Shown here: positions 46,224 to 55,476 of the stretch, piece by piece
Numbering within the stretch: position 1 is the stretch's first letter
Layout of the letters: each line of letters opens with the position of its first letter
DNA from: Candidatus Latescibacterota bacterium
GTDB taxonomy: Bacteria > Krumholzibacteriota > Krumholzibacteriia > WVZY01
Direction: 5' to 3'
Length of the DNA stretch: 55,733 nt
Assembly: GCA_011772205.1 (NCBI GenBank)
Contig: WVZY01000042.1
Coordinates: 1-55,733, forward strand
The notes under the pieces: model-generated
What the model was told of the DNA's origin: nothing
What the model saw: the letters and a program-made list of their open reading frames with translations, nothing else
Databases searched by the model: none
Made by a program: the position numbers and the translations under genes

Positions 46224-47126
46224 TCACAGCTCTTCCCCGGAGCGATGATCCACACGCAACGAGCCAAACTGCACCGAAGCAATCTGGTTACGATCGAAAG
46301 GCGGCGCATGGATCCATAAACGGGATTCGTGCATTTCGACCTTCTCCAACACGCCGATCGCAACCGCAAAGCCCTTCCGGTCGCACAGTGCAACCAGGCA
46401 ATGATCCCAGCTTTGCGGGTTCTTGAGAGCCGGGATCATACCATGGAGACCCATACCCTCGAGGGGAAGCATCTGGCGCTTCGCGTTCTTGAAGTATCGC
46501 TTGAACTTTTGCTGTCTGTACGCGCGGCGCTCAGTCCGGCTTCGGCGGATGACCTCCTCGGAGATCGGCAACCGGTGGAGACGCGGTTTATTGCGGCGGG
46601 TGAAGGTTGCCAGGAGCGGTTCCATTTCATCGATCTGCTGAAGGGCTACCAGGTGATCCGGTTCGAGCAGGTCCAACGTTTGATAGAAGAACTCCCTGCC
46701 GGCGGCAGTAACAGGATACCCACAGGAGTCGAATACAATCTTCTGCGCGCCTTCTTCGAAGGCCCGTTCGGAAAGCCGTTTCATTGAAGTCAGCGCCTGC
46801 AGAAAATGCCCGGAAGGCGTGTTCGACCCAATGAAACGCATCGCCAGTGGAACCTCGCTCTTCCTAGGTTCCCAGGCCAGTGCAAGGGTTGCCGGAGGGC
46901 CCAGGATGGACTGCCCCGGATCGCAGTCGATCGCGGCGGTGGAAAAGCGCACTGCGAAATGCTCTCCAAGGAACCGGCACAGGGTTGATTTCCCTGAATC
47001 CACGGGACCAGCAACAAACACACTTCTCCAGGACCGGTCCTTCTCCAAATGAGACAACAAATCCCGCCAGAAACAATCGATTCGAATCACCTGGCCGTTA
47101 TGTGTTCGATGCGTTTCTCCAACCAT
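46224..47126 (-). CDS. Clp1/Grc3-like P-loop polynucleotide kinase
   Basis: The 300-residue product has a Walker A motif 'GPVDSGKST' at residues 40-48 and the family signature 'AIDCDPGQSILGPPATLAL' at about 65-84. This matches the 'D.DPGQ....P' of Clp1/Grc3 polynucleotide 5'-hydroxyl kinases, which phosphorylate RNA 5' ends. 'IVFDSCGYP' near residue 150 fits the Walker B region, where such proteins have 'D..G'. The C-terminal domain is shorter than in the eukaryotic proteins and similar to archaeal and bacterial members. Its start lies 40 bases inside the upstream metalloprotease gene, indicating coupling. Substrate in this organism is unknown. Confidence 0.85.
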   Translation of the reverse strand: MVGETHRTHNGQVIRIDCFWRDLLSHLEKDRSWRSVFVAGPVDSGKSTLCRFLGEHFAVRFSTAAIDCDPGQSILGPPATLALAWEPRKSEVPLAMRFIGSNTPSGHFLQALTSMKRLSERAFEEGAQKIVFDSCGYPVTAAGREFFYQTLDLLEPDHLVALQQIDEMEPLLATFTRRNKPRLHRLPISEEVIRRSRTERRAYRQQKFKRYFKNAKRQMLPLEGMGLHGMIPALKNPQSWDHCLVALCDRKGFAVAIGVLEKVEMHESRLWIHAPPFDRNQIASVQFGSLRVDHRSGEEL

Positions 47127-48031
47127 TTTGATTCATCGTTAAAGCTTACCGCCTCGCTGAAGTCTTTGAGGCGGCGGTATCGGTCCACAATGTCAAAACC
47201 TACGCTATCGTGAAGCTTTCGAAAGTCCACCGGGCATAAATGCAAAGGACGTGCGTCGCTTTCAGCAAGATGGTTCGAGCCGTTCATCAGGCAGTGGAAG
47301 AAGACACAATGCCGGATACCAAACATATGAGCCATCTCATGGGCCAGAACTTTGCAGCTCCGACGGAGCACGAGCTTCCCGGCATCCAAAGCTTTTTCAC
47401 CATAGAACCGGGGATCGTATCTGGCGAAACTATAAACGCCAACGCGGTCCATTAAGGATGCCTCCCCGAAAACGAAGTTCCATGATGGATCGGGATAAAG
47501 GTCGCGCATGGTGATCCCGAGGAGACAGTACGCGTCATCAGGTAGCCGGAGCTTGAGATGCGCTAAGATGTCAACGGTCAGCAGCTGCGTTTGCCCTGTG
47601 TGAGGATTTGCCCTCGATGTGATGTTGCTGCTATCCAGGCTGCCAATGGGAAGGACCTCTACCTCCATTGCGAAAAAAGCCTCGGCGAACTGCTCCAGTT
47701 TTTCAAGCGAGGGAGCTTCGCCCGGTTGAAACTTCTCTAACGGCTGTAGATATATTTTGTTCCGAACGGCATCCGGCTTGTTTGGTTTGAGTCGTAGGAA
47801 CTCCTCGAATGTCTGTCCCGGCTCCGGATGGTTCGCCAGCCAATCATGTGGACCAGGCTTCGGGAGTGGCTGAAAATCATGTCCAGGCTCCAGAGCACGC
47901 CGAAGCATCCGGGAGAGACCGGTGGTTTCTCCAATTGCGCGGATGCGCTCCGCCTCACTTCGCTGTGTTGGACTCATGACCGTATCACCCACAAGCAGCA
48001 GCATGAGGGCCAATAAGCTGACTAATATCAT
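47087..48031 (-). CDS. archaemetzincin-family zinc metalloprotease, membrane-anchored
   Basis: The 314-residue product has an N-terminal span ('ILVSLLALMLLLVGDTVM') and a C-terminal archaemetzincin domain. The zinc site is 'HEMAHMFGIRHCVFFHCLMN' near residue 229: three His ligands, the catalytic Glu, and the two family Cys. The following 'LHLCPVD' has Asp where the family usually has the fourth Cys of a second zinc site, so that structural zinc may be bound differently. Earlier 'CLLGITMRDLYPDPSWNFVFG' also fits. ATG at 48031 is chosen because it starts the span and has GAGG upstream; a GTG at 48091 would add a hydrophilic leader. It is co-transcribed with the Clp1-like gene. Confidence 0.88.
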   Translation of the reverse strand: MILVSLLALMLLLVGDTVMSPTQRSEAERIRAIGETTGLSRMLRRALEPGHDFQPLPKPGPHDWLANHPEPGQTFEEFLRLKPNKPDAVRNKIYLQPLEKFQPGEAPSLEKLEQFAEAFFAMEVEVLPIGSLDSSNITSRANPHTGQTQLLTVDILAHLKLRLPDDAYCLLGITMRDLYPDPSWNFVFGEASLMDRVGVYSFARYDPRFYGEKALDAGKLVLRRSCKVLAHEMAHMFGIRHCVFFHCLMNGSNHLAESDARPLHLCPVDFRKLHDSVGFDIVDRYRRLKDFSEAVSFNDESKWLEKRIEHITAR

Positions 48032-48479
48032 ACCACCTCGGCTATCGTTCGAACATCCACTCATGCGGGATGAGGCGCTCCAAGTAGTCACGAAGATCCG
48101 GGGGCAGCAGCTCGAGTCCTACCTGATACGATGCGTTCATCCAGCCGAATCCCTCTTTTGAACTGCAAGCGAACTCCGTTCTAATCATACCACATTCGGC
48201 AAAGACTATATGAGTCCGGTTCACCACCTCAAATTATTCCAGGAATCGCTTGAATCTCTATTTATCCACAATCCAAAAATACAAAAGAACATCTGCTTGT
48301 GCTCCGCGCCTCGTCAGGATATGCTCCTGGCTAATTGTGGCTGGAGTACGGCGCCCCTTGATGCGCATCGGATCCTTGGAACCGAGTCTGATGCGCTATT
48401 CGAACAAGCGGGAGGGCAGTGCTGGAGTGTCGCGGCGCTCGAGGCGCCAATAGCCTGCGAGGCAAACCCAGGAGAAGAG

Positions 48480-49937
48480 ATGAGCGAAAACGATCATTCA
48501 GAGAGCACTTCCTCTGAGGAAAAGGAATCCAAGGGCATCCCGAATCCTTTCGCTGAGCTGGCCAGCTCTTTCAGGGCCCTGAAAGGCGCTCCGATCGGAT
48601 TCTGGTATACGAACTTCGCCTACTGGCTGGATGGGATTTCCTACTTCGGAATGCTGACGCTGCTTGCGATGTTCTTTCACGATGTGGCAGGCTTGTCCGA
48701 CTCTACCGGACACAAGCTGGTGTCCATCTACACGGGACTCATAACTGGATTCATGCTGATTTTTGGCCCGGTTTCCGACAAACTGGGCGTGCGCCGCTCC
48801 TTGATCATTTCAGCGCTTCTATACATCATCGGACGCTCCGTTCTACCGCTGGTTCCCAGCTTCCTGCTCCCCGGATCTATCTCAATGATCCTGATCTGCC
48901 TGGTTGCTCTCGTAGTTGCGGCTGCAGGAAATGGTTTCATGCAGCCCTCGTGCTATGCCGGCGTTAGGAAATTCAGTGATGAGAAGACCGCAGCTATGGG
49001 CTACGGCCTGCTCTACGCCGGAATGAACCTCGGTATCGTCATCATTGGGATTATCTCCCCTCGGATCCGGACGGGGATTCATATTGGGAGTTTGGACTTC
49101 GACGGCTTCGGCATCGTCGGGGTGTTCTGGTTCTGTGTATTTGTCAATGTCCTCATGCTCTTGGGGCTCATCTTCCTGTTCACGAACAAAATAGAACGAG
49201 AAAGCGAACAAGCCAGTGCTGGAAGCACCGAAAAAGTGGAAGAGCCGGCACGTGAAGACCGGCAATCTTCCAAGAATCCTCTGCGCGCAATCGCCGATTG
49301 GTTCAAAGGAGCCCCAATATCAGACGGCAGATTCATGTTCTTCATCTTCGTCCTCATGCCCGTGCAAACGCTTTTCGCATATCAATGGTTGGTCCTGCCC
49401 CAGTATGTGACCCGTGCATACTCGCAAATCGTGGCCGATAACATGGAGAGCATCGTCAATATTGCCAATCCATTGATCATCGTTCTGGGGGTCCCTGTGA
49501 TCACCGCGCTGACCAGGAAGGTTCCCGTCTACCGGATGATGATCATTGGCTCGCTCGTATCCGCGCTGCCCACGTTCTTTTTCTGCCTCGGGCCGAAATT
49601 CCACCTTCTCATGTCCTATATCATTCTGTTTTCGCTGGGCGAGGCAATGTGGCAGCCGCGCTTCCTCCAGTTCGCCGCAGAGCTGGCCCCAAAGGGCAAG
49701 ACCGGAGCATACATCGCCTACGCCAATATTCCCTGGTTCATGATCAAAGCCCTGGCCGGCTTGTACACCGGCAAGCTGATGGAGAGCTACTGCCCTGCTG
49801 GCGGACCGTTCAACACAGAAACCATGTGGTTGATTTACGGATTCATTGCCGTTACGAGTCCTGTGGGCTTGGTACTGGGCAGCAGATGGGTAGAAAAAGG
49901 GCTAAAAGTAAGGAGCGAAAGAGCGGTTGAGGCGTGA
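48480..49937 (+). CDS. MFS transporter, POT/PTR-like
   Basis: The 485-residue membrane protein has about 12 spans. The N-terminal half carries 'GFWYTNFAYWLDGISYFGM' and the loop 'GPVSDKLGVRRSLII', the MFS loop 2-3 signature. A charged cytoplasmic loop (about residues 240-275) lies between the halves. The long loops and the large residue set resemble oligopeptide/POT-type carriers, but the conserved E-x-x-E-R motif of that family is not seen, so the substrate is unclear. The ATG at 48480 follows AGGAGAAGAG directly; an upstream in-frame start at 48210 would add 90 residues of unlike sequence. Confidence 0.88.
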   Translation: MSENDHSESTSSEEKESKGIPNPFAELASSFRALKGAPIGFWYTNFAYWLDGISYFGMLTLLAMFFHDVAGLSDSTGHKLVSIYTGLITGFMLIFGPVSDKLGVRRSLIISALLYIIGRSVLPLVPSFLLPGSISMILICLVALVVAAAGNGFMQPSCYAGVRKFSDEKTAAMGYGLLYAGMNLGIVIIGIISPRIRTGIHIGSLDFDGFGIVGVFWFCVFVNVLMLLGLIFLFTNKIERESEQASAGSTEKVEEPAREDRQSSKNPLRAIADWFKGAPISDGRFMFFIFVLMPVQTLFAYQWLVLPQYVTRAYSQIVADNMESIVNIANPLIIVLGVPVITALTRKVPVYRMMIIGSLVSALPTFFFCLGPKFHLLMSYIILFSLGEAMWQPRFLQFAAELAPKGKTGAYIAYANIPWFMIKALAGLYTGKLMESYCPAGGPFNTETMWLIYGFIAVTSPVGLVLGSRWVEKGLKVRSERAVEA

Positions 49938-50368
49938 TTGAGAGGAGCCTTCTAAGGCATCGGCTGTGATTGAACGGGACCAGCCGTCTTCACATACAAC
50001 TTCATCATATCGGCATAACTGCATATCATATAATAAAATACAATAATAGGCGACTATATGGTAGCGTGCATCATCGTGCGAAAACCAAGGGTGGGATCGA
50101 ATCAAGAAGCCTTGATCAATCTCTCAAAATATTGAAACCAAACTTCCGCTCGAAACGTCTTATAATTAAAGACCCTGGAGTCGACAAAGGAAGTTCTTTT
50201 GATATTGACAGAACTCTTTTCGAACGCGATCTTTACCATGATACTGGGCACTGTCGGCATATGGGAGCAGCATCACGAGTATCCATCAGCTAATCGTCGG
50301 CAGCCCTTTCACGCGTTTCCTCAACACAGACACTTCCTTCCACCGAGCCCCACAGTATGGAGGAGATT
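49938..50368. other. intergenic region
   Basis: No gene is called. The first part is AT-rich; TTGACA occurs at 50205-50210 but without a clear -10 at the right distance. A plus-strand frame at 49970-50293 reads as low-probability sequence and lacks a ribosome binding site. Confidence 0.4.
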
Positions 50369-50980
50369 ATGAAATCCGGTCCATCATTACGATCTGGCTC
50401 GCTCCCGGCACCGGCGGGGCCGTTGAAGATCGTCGGAAGCGCTTTTATCGGGTTGATTGTGCTGATGCTGTGGTTTGGGCTGGCGGCTGGCCATTCTTCC
50501 TCTCTCGGAACCGAACCGACCAAGGACACCGGCGAATCAAACGACATCGAGGCTGTGAAGAGCGGATCCACCGAAGATAAGGCAGAGGTCGAAACGGTAA
50601 CGATGTCCATTTGTGTCGAAAAAGGCGGAGCAATTGATCTGAAACTGCCTAATCGCGATGTGACGATCGAGAAATGGAATGGCAAAGACGTCCTTCTCGT
50701 TGTTGAGAAAACCAAGTACGCCGGCGAAAAATCCAGCGGAAGTTCCCCTGCTGAGCCGCTTGACATCCAGGTCACGCGCAAAGGGAAGGATGTTCGCATC
50801 GAGGCAATGGGAGGAGCGGGCTGGGATCAGTGCGGTATGGATGTGTCGTTTCGCGTCATGCTCCCCGACAGACTTTATGAGGAACCGGGGACTTTTCACA
50901 AAAGTTACAGCATGACGAGGCTCACGTCAACGTTGTGGCGATTGCTCCCCAAGGAAGCGATCAAGCTGTTGCTGCAGTAG
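50369..50980 (+). CDS. membrane-anchored beta-structured protein, DUF4097-like start
   Basis: The 203-residue product has one span ('IVGSAFIGLIVLMLWFGLAA' near residue 23) and an outward domain. 'GAIDLKLPNRDVTIEKWNGK' followed by 'DVRIEAMGGAGWDQCGMDVS' and 'FRVMLPDR' is the beginning pattern of DUF4097-type right-handed beta proteins, in which such strands repeat many times. Here the pattern stops after about three strands and the last 35 residues look unlike the rest, so the gene may be truncated by a frameshift near 50880. ATG at 50369 has GGAGGAG 3-5 bases upstream; an earlier ATG at 50357 overlaps this site. Function unknown. Confidence 0.7.
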   Translation: MKSGPSLRSGSLPAPAGPLKIVGSAFIGLIVLMLWFGLAAGHSSSLGTEPTKDTGESNDIEAVKSGSTEDKAEVETVTMSICVEKGGAIDLKLPNRDVTIEKWNGKDVLLVVEKTKYAGEKSSGSSPAEPLDIQVTRKGKDVRIEAMGGAGWDQCGMDVSFRVMLPDRLYEEPGTFHKSYSMTRLTSTLWRLLPKEAIKLLLQ

Positions 50981-51248
50981 CTTCCCTGCTCCACAACGAA
51001 GCATCCTTCATATTTCTCCTTACTTAGAGTTCTTTCGCGCTTTAGTGCGGTCTTCTTGTTTCTCCATCGAATCACACCGCCATCTGATTCAATCAATTAG
51101 AGCCCATTTGGGAAGTCAGCCGCTCGGCAATCTGAACTGTGGCAACTCATTACCATCCCTTGACATACGAACCAATTTCCTGTAGCCTTATAGGACTAAA
51201 ATCACAAGTTACAGCAATGGTGCAGTCATTCGAGTTCAAATAAGGGCC

Positions 51249-52241
51249 ATGGAAATCAAGCCGATATCCCTCGAGGAATGGGCCGGTTTTATTGAAAATC
51301 GCCCTGAGAGCAGTGTGTTTGAATCTCCCAAATACTTCAAGCCTTTCGACCTCGACGAGAACAGGCTCTTTTTAGCCGGCGGATTTGCCGATAACAAATT
51401 GAAGCTTGTTTTCGTCGGCAGCCTCCAGCGCAAGTTTCGTCTGAATCTATGCCTGAGTTTGCCTACTTTTTCCTTCGGGAAGGCGCCTTTGATCAACTCC
51501 AACCAAGAAGCTATCAATTTCAATGAAGTCGTCGAACAGATGGATTCTTTCCTGAAGAAGAGCAAAATAGTTGAGGTCATTGGCTACACAGACAATGAAA
51601 ACGTCGCCAAGGAATTGAGCAATAAGGATTTCAGGATAGAGGAAAATACTGTTGCATTTATCGATCTGAATAAGGAAATGGATACACTATTCGCCGCTCT
51701 TAAATCGCCAAACAGGCGTGCAATAAAGAAAGCCACTAAAAGTGGAGTGGAAGCGAGAAAGGAGGAATCCGAAGGTATTTTACCCGAGATTTTTGACCTG
51801 CTGCGAGATAACGCCGAAACAAGGGGTTACTCTATATTTGATCAGAAGAATTTTATAAAGAGAATTAGCAGCTATATGAGAGAAGGTATGTGCGATCTTT
51901 GGACGGCAAGAAAAAATGAAGAAATCCTCTCTTGCTTGATCACGTATCACGATAAAGCCGATGTATACGCCGTGTTTGGCGCAAGTATCAAATCAGCGCA
52001 GCAACTGAGACCTAATAATTTGCTGCACTGGAAAGCATTGGATTATTATAAGAATCATGGGTATAAGAAATACTACATGGGTTTCATAAAGAGCTACGAA
52101 CCCTTTGGAAAAGAAATCACAGGATATGGGGAGTTCAAGCTCAAATTCAGGCCGGAATTGGTCCCCCATTACAGATATATGAAAATTTATAAAAAGAAGA
52201 CACATTTGCTGAGCCGTGTCTTGGACAAGGTTAAAAAGTAA
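51249..52241 (+). CDS. FemAB/GNAT-fold acyl- or aminoacyl-transferase-like protein
   Basis: The 330-residue product looks like FemAB-type or BioF2-like transferases: an N-terminal GNAT half, then 'ALKSPNRRAIKKATKSGVEA' near residue 150, the substrate-binding helix typical of this fold, and a second half with 'ISSYMREGMCDLWTARKN' and 'NNLLHWKALDYYKNHGYKKY' near 255. Relatives attach amino acids or acyl groups to peptidoglycan or other acceptors. The gene is visibly richer in A and T, with more Lys codons AAA/AAG and Asn, than its neighbours, which hints at recent acquisition. No mobile element is seen nearby. Ribosome binding site weak. Confidence 0.75.
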   Translation: MEIKPISLEEWAGFIENRPESSVFESPKYFKPFDLDENRLFLAGGFADNKLKLVFVGSLQRKFRLNLCLSLPTFSFGKAPLINSNQEAINFNEVVEQMDSFLKKSKIVEVIGYTDNENVAKELSNKDFRIEENTVAFIDLNKEMDTLFAALKSPNRRAIKKATKSGVEARKEESEGILPEIFDLLRDNAETRGYSIFDQKNFIKRISSYMREGMCDLWTARKNEEILSCLITYHDKADVYAVFGASIKSAQQLRPNNLLHWKALDYYKNHGYKKYYMGFIKSYEPFGKEITGYGEFKLKFRPELVPHYRYMKIYKKKTHLLSRVLDKVKK

Positions 52242-52463
52242 TTCCACCAAATAGAACTATAGCTGAAAGCCTACGCCTCGCTTGGCTACCCAGACAAGAA
52301 ATCCTTTTTTGGATGCAGAGATAGGCACTCCGGGGGTATCTCCAGCGTTCTTAATCCTCAAGCCCGAACGCTTTCCCCATTCCGGAGAACCGCTTGTGTC
52401 GGCTCATCCATAAAGGATGAGGATTACAGCTTCTATCCGCCATCAAATCGGTGAGCTTCTGGC

Positions 52464-52823
52464 TCAACCTTCAACATCGATCTCCGGGGGCGGATTCGAA
52501 CCTCCTGCGTATACGTTATCCGGGGTGATAAAAACCGCATAGTAATGCGGGGGGGAAACACGATTACCTCGCTGTATCGTCTGAATCGCGTCACTTACCA
52601 CTGTCAACTCCACAAAGCTGCCCGGCTCAAGGATCTTATACTCAACATCCGTACCTGCAGGATCCTGAAAGAGAGCCGGCGGGAATTGGAGATGCATTGT
52701 TTTCCCAGTCGTGTTATCAAATCTTATCTGCTTTCCCCGTATCATCCGCACATTGGGCTGGTCTACCTTCCATTTGTCATCCACGCGAATTACACCCACC
52801 GTCGATCTTTCCTGAGCTTCCAT
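52464..52823 (-). CDS. small cupredoxin-fold-like protein without copper ligands
   Basis: The 119-residue product has no signal peptide and consists mostly of beta-strands ('TVGVIRVDDKWKVDQPNVRM', 'GKQIRFDNTTGKTMHLQFPP', 'YYAVFITPDNVYAGGSNPPP'). The layout resembles a cupredoxin-like sandwich, but it has no Cys, so a normal type-1 copper site is excluded. ATG at 52823 follows AAGGAGG; the frame extends upstream to 52889 without other start support. It follows the Ser/Thr kinase gene on the same strand by 97 bases and may be a target or partner of that kinase. Family not recognised with certainty. Confidence 0.6.
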   Translation of the reverse strand: MEAQERSTVGVIRVDDKWKVDQPNVRMIRGKQIRFDNTTGKTMHLQFPPALFQDPAGTDVEYKILEPGSFVELTVVSDAIQTIQRGNRVSPPHYYAVFITPDNVYAGGSNPPPEIDVEG

Positions 52824-52920
52824 CGTTAGCCTCCTTGCTTCTTGGCTTTTTGCTACACCATTTAAGTCCTTAATTGCTGATATGAACACTCACCCCCTTT
52901 CTACGTGTCACGCTCTGGAT

Positions 52921-55476
52921 CTAGTCTGCATCACGCCTGCTTTGCAGCAACTGCTGATAGCGCTCTTCCTTCCGCAGTTCACGCAGCCACGGGTCGCCCT
53001 CTATTTCTTTCTGCGGATACCCGGCCTCCAGGGCTTTTTCTATCCATTCCAGGGCTTTCTCGCGTTCGCCCAATTGTTCATAAGTGTGGCCGGTAAAATA
53101 CATCACATTCATATCATCGGGGCTCATCGCCAATGCTTGTTCTGCTAGCTCCATTGCTTTAGCGTTCTCCCCGATCACTGCATAATATCCGGCAAGACTG
53201 GCTACGGCTCGAGAATTGCGCGGGTTTATCTCTACCTGCTTTTCGGCTAATTTTATGGCGTGTCGATAGATATCGTACGCTTCATTCCGCCTGTTCGGTA
53301 TCCAGTAGTACGCATTGGCCAGGTTGAGCCAGGTTCTATAGTTCGTATCGTTTAGCTCCAAGGCTTTCTTGGCCATCGATGCAGCTTTAGCGTAGTTCTC
53401 TTGGATGTAGTAAATCACTGCCAGGTTCGAGTAGGCGCGATAGTACTTCGGATCGATCGCGATCGTTCGCTCGAACATCTTCCCGGCTTCCTCCCAGCGT
53501 TCTTGAGCGTAGTACGCCGCACCCAGGTGATTGTAACCCTTGCTGTTATCGGGTGTGAGGGCTACGACCTTGCCGAATTGTACAATGGCATCATCATATC
53601 GGCCGCGGCCGTAGTAAAAGAGTCCCAGGGCGTCGTACCCTGCCCAGTAATCCGGCTTCATACTGATGGCTTTCTGATAGGTCGATTCCGCCTCTGCGAA
53701 CCTCTTCAGACCGTCGTAAGCCCTGCCTAAGCCGAGACAGGCGTCGTTGCTAGCCGGATCCAGCGCGAGCGCTCGCTGGAATTCTCGAATCGCCCTCTCG
53801 TACTCGCCGGTTTCCCTGTAAATCAGGCCCAGAGTTACATGCACGGGCGCCAGAGAGTCACTCAGTTGAATGGCACGTTCGCTGTTCTCCACTGCGTACT
53901 CCACCCATTTATCATCTTTCGAATCGCGAAACTTCCGCAAGTAAGCTTCTCCCAATCCGGCATAAGCTAGCGTATAGAGGGAATCATGCTCGAGGGCCCG
54001 TTCGAACAAGCCAATTGCATGGTCGAGGTTTTGCTCCTCCTGGTAGCGCTGGAGATACCCGCGGCCCTGCAGGTAGAAATTGAGTGCTTCCGACACAGGC
54101 GTTTCTCCCGCAGCCAGTATCTGTTGTGCTTGCGGAACCAACTCTACATTCAGCATGTTCGCTGCAATAACGACCGTTTCGTCCTGAAAAGCAGATATGT
54201 TCGTTATCCGATGGTCAATCATCTCGGAAGCCAGTACTCGCAGTATCCTCGTATCAACCTTGATCAAATCCAAGGTTAGTCGGTAACTATCACCGAAACG
54301 TTGCAAGCTTCCGGCAATAATTAAATTGACCCCGAACCCTCGTCTAGCCTCTCGGGGGCTGGTGATCCCACTTTCGTACACCTCGCTGGAGGGAATAACC
54401 GATAGCAATTCGTGGAATTGTTCCAGCTGAGTGAGTTTACTGGTCAGCGTGTACATCATACCGTAAATAAGAGCTCCATTGATCTCCTCGCTGCCCACGT
54501 TTTTAAAAGGAAGCACTGCCAGACTTTTCTGGTCGGGTAAAGGGGGAGGAATCATCCGCCACACTATTATCGCGATCAACACGACGGCCAACGGGATGGC
54601 CGGCTTGCGGTAACGACGCATAACGCGTAGCAGAGCAATGACCCAACCAGGGATGGGTGACGCGCCGCCTATCACGCGCTTCAGATCCTTCTGCAAATCG
54701 ATGACGTCCTGGTATCTACTGTCCACATCCTTTTGCAGCGCTTTGTCAACGACCTGCTGCACTCCTTCCGTAATATCGTTCCCGTATTTCGTCATCGGTT
54801 CCGGATCTCTGTTCATGATCCCGTATAATACCGCTGCGTCATGATCTCCATCGAATGGGACGTGGCCCGTTAGGAGCTCGTACAGAACAACGCCCAACGA
54901 AAAAATATCGGATCGCGCATCGACCTCATCACCCCTCGCCTGCTCCGGTGACATGTAGAAAAGCGTTCCCGGAACTTTGCCGTTTTTGGTGATTCGCGTG
55001 CTGCCTGCAAGTTTTGCCAGGCCGAAATCAACGATCTTTACCCGGCCCTCTTCGGTCACTATGAGATTTGCAGGTTTGATATCCCTATGAACAATTCCAT
55101 GTTTGTGTGCTGCGGCCAATCCTTCAGCAACCTCACTCACGATATCAACAGCTTCTTTCAAAGACACCGGCCCGCGTTCAATTTTCTTGTTTAGGGTCTC
55201 ACCCGAGTAATGGGCCATGCAGATGAACATCTGGCCATCTTGGGTCTCATCAATGTCATGGATGTTGCAGATGTTTTGGTGGTCGAGAGCCGAGGCGGCC
55301 CGCGCTTCCACGATGAAACGCTTTTTTGCATCCTCATCGCTGGTCAATTCCGAGGGCAGGAACTTGAGGGCGACAGTACGATTGAGTTTCGTGTCATGGG
55401 CCTTGTAGACAACACCCATTCCCCCGCCGCCGAGCTTTTCGGTGATTTTGTAGTGGGATACGGTTCGGCCGATCAT
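52921..55476 (-). CDS. membrane Ser/Thr protein kinase with FlgO-like and TPR domains
   Basis: An 851-residue receptor-type kinase. The catalytic domain (about residues 10-270) has the glycine loop 'LGGGGMGVVYKAHD', 'VALKFLP' with the ATP-binding Lys, 'HGIVHRDIKPANLIV' and 'IVDFGLAKL', so it should be active. One span follows near 288-305 ('AIPLAVVLIAIIVWRM'). Then comes a FlgO-like domain ('KSLAVLPFKNVGSEEINGAL') to about 450, and about 10 TPR repeats to the end ('ALDPASNDACLGLGRAYDGL', 'AIDPKYYRAYSNLAVIYYIQ'). The external TPR part probably binds a peptide or protein and controls kinase activity. The ATG at 55476 has AGCCGCATG context with a weak ribosome binding site. Confidence 0.95.
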   Translation of the reverse strand: MIGRTVSHYKITEKLGGGGMGVVYKAHDTKLNRTVALKFLPSELTSDEDAKKRFIVEARAASALDHQNICNIHDIDETQDGQMFICMAHYSGETLNKKIERGPVSLKEAVDIVSEVAEGLAAAHKHGIVHRDIKPANLIVTEEGRVKIVDFGLAKLAGSTRITKNGKVPGTLFYMSPEQARGDEVDARSDIFSLGVVLYELLTGHVPFDGDHDAAVLYGIMNRDPEPMTKYGNDITEGVQQVVDKALQKDVDSRYQDVIDLQKDLKRVIGGASPIPGWVIALLRVMRRYRKPAIPLAVVLIAIIVWRMIPPPLPDQKSLAVLPFKNVGSEEINGALIYGMMYTLTSKLTQLEQFHELLSVIPSSEVYESGITSPREARRGFGVNLIIAGSLQRFGDSYRLTLDLIKVDTRILRVLASEMIDHRITNISAFQDETVVIAANMLNVELVPQAQQILAAGETPVSEALNFYLQGRGYLQRYQEEQNLDHAIGLFERALEHDSLYTLAYAGLGEAYLRKFRDSKDDKWVEYAVENSERAIQLSDSLAPVHVTLGLIYRETGEYERAIREFQRALALDPASNDACLGLGRAYDGLKRFAEAESTYQKAISMKPDYWAGYDALGLFYYGRGRYDDAIVQFGKVVALTPDNSKGYNHLGAAYYAQERWEEAGKMFERTIAIDPKYYRAYSNLAVIYYIQENYAKAASMAKKALELNDTNYRTWLNLANAYYWIPNRRNEAYDIYRHAIKLAEKQVEINPRNSRAVASLAGYYAVIGENAKAMELAEQALAMSPDDMNVMYFTGHTYEQLGEREKALEWIEKALEAGYPQKEIEGDPWLRELRKEERYQQLLQSRRDAD

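Noticed and set aside
46031-46426. plus-strand frame upstream of the giant gene
   Set aside because: It runs into the antisense of the Clp1-like gene and reads as low-complexity sequence.
50205-50240. TTGACA as a promoter for the downstream beta-structured protein gene
   Set aside because: No acceptable -10 hexamer at 16-18 bases, so the promoter is not called.
50900-51025. HPr-like translation in an alternative frame
   Set aside because: A short stretch resembles the C-terminal part of HPr, but no phosphorylation-site region or start precedes it.
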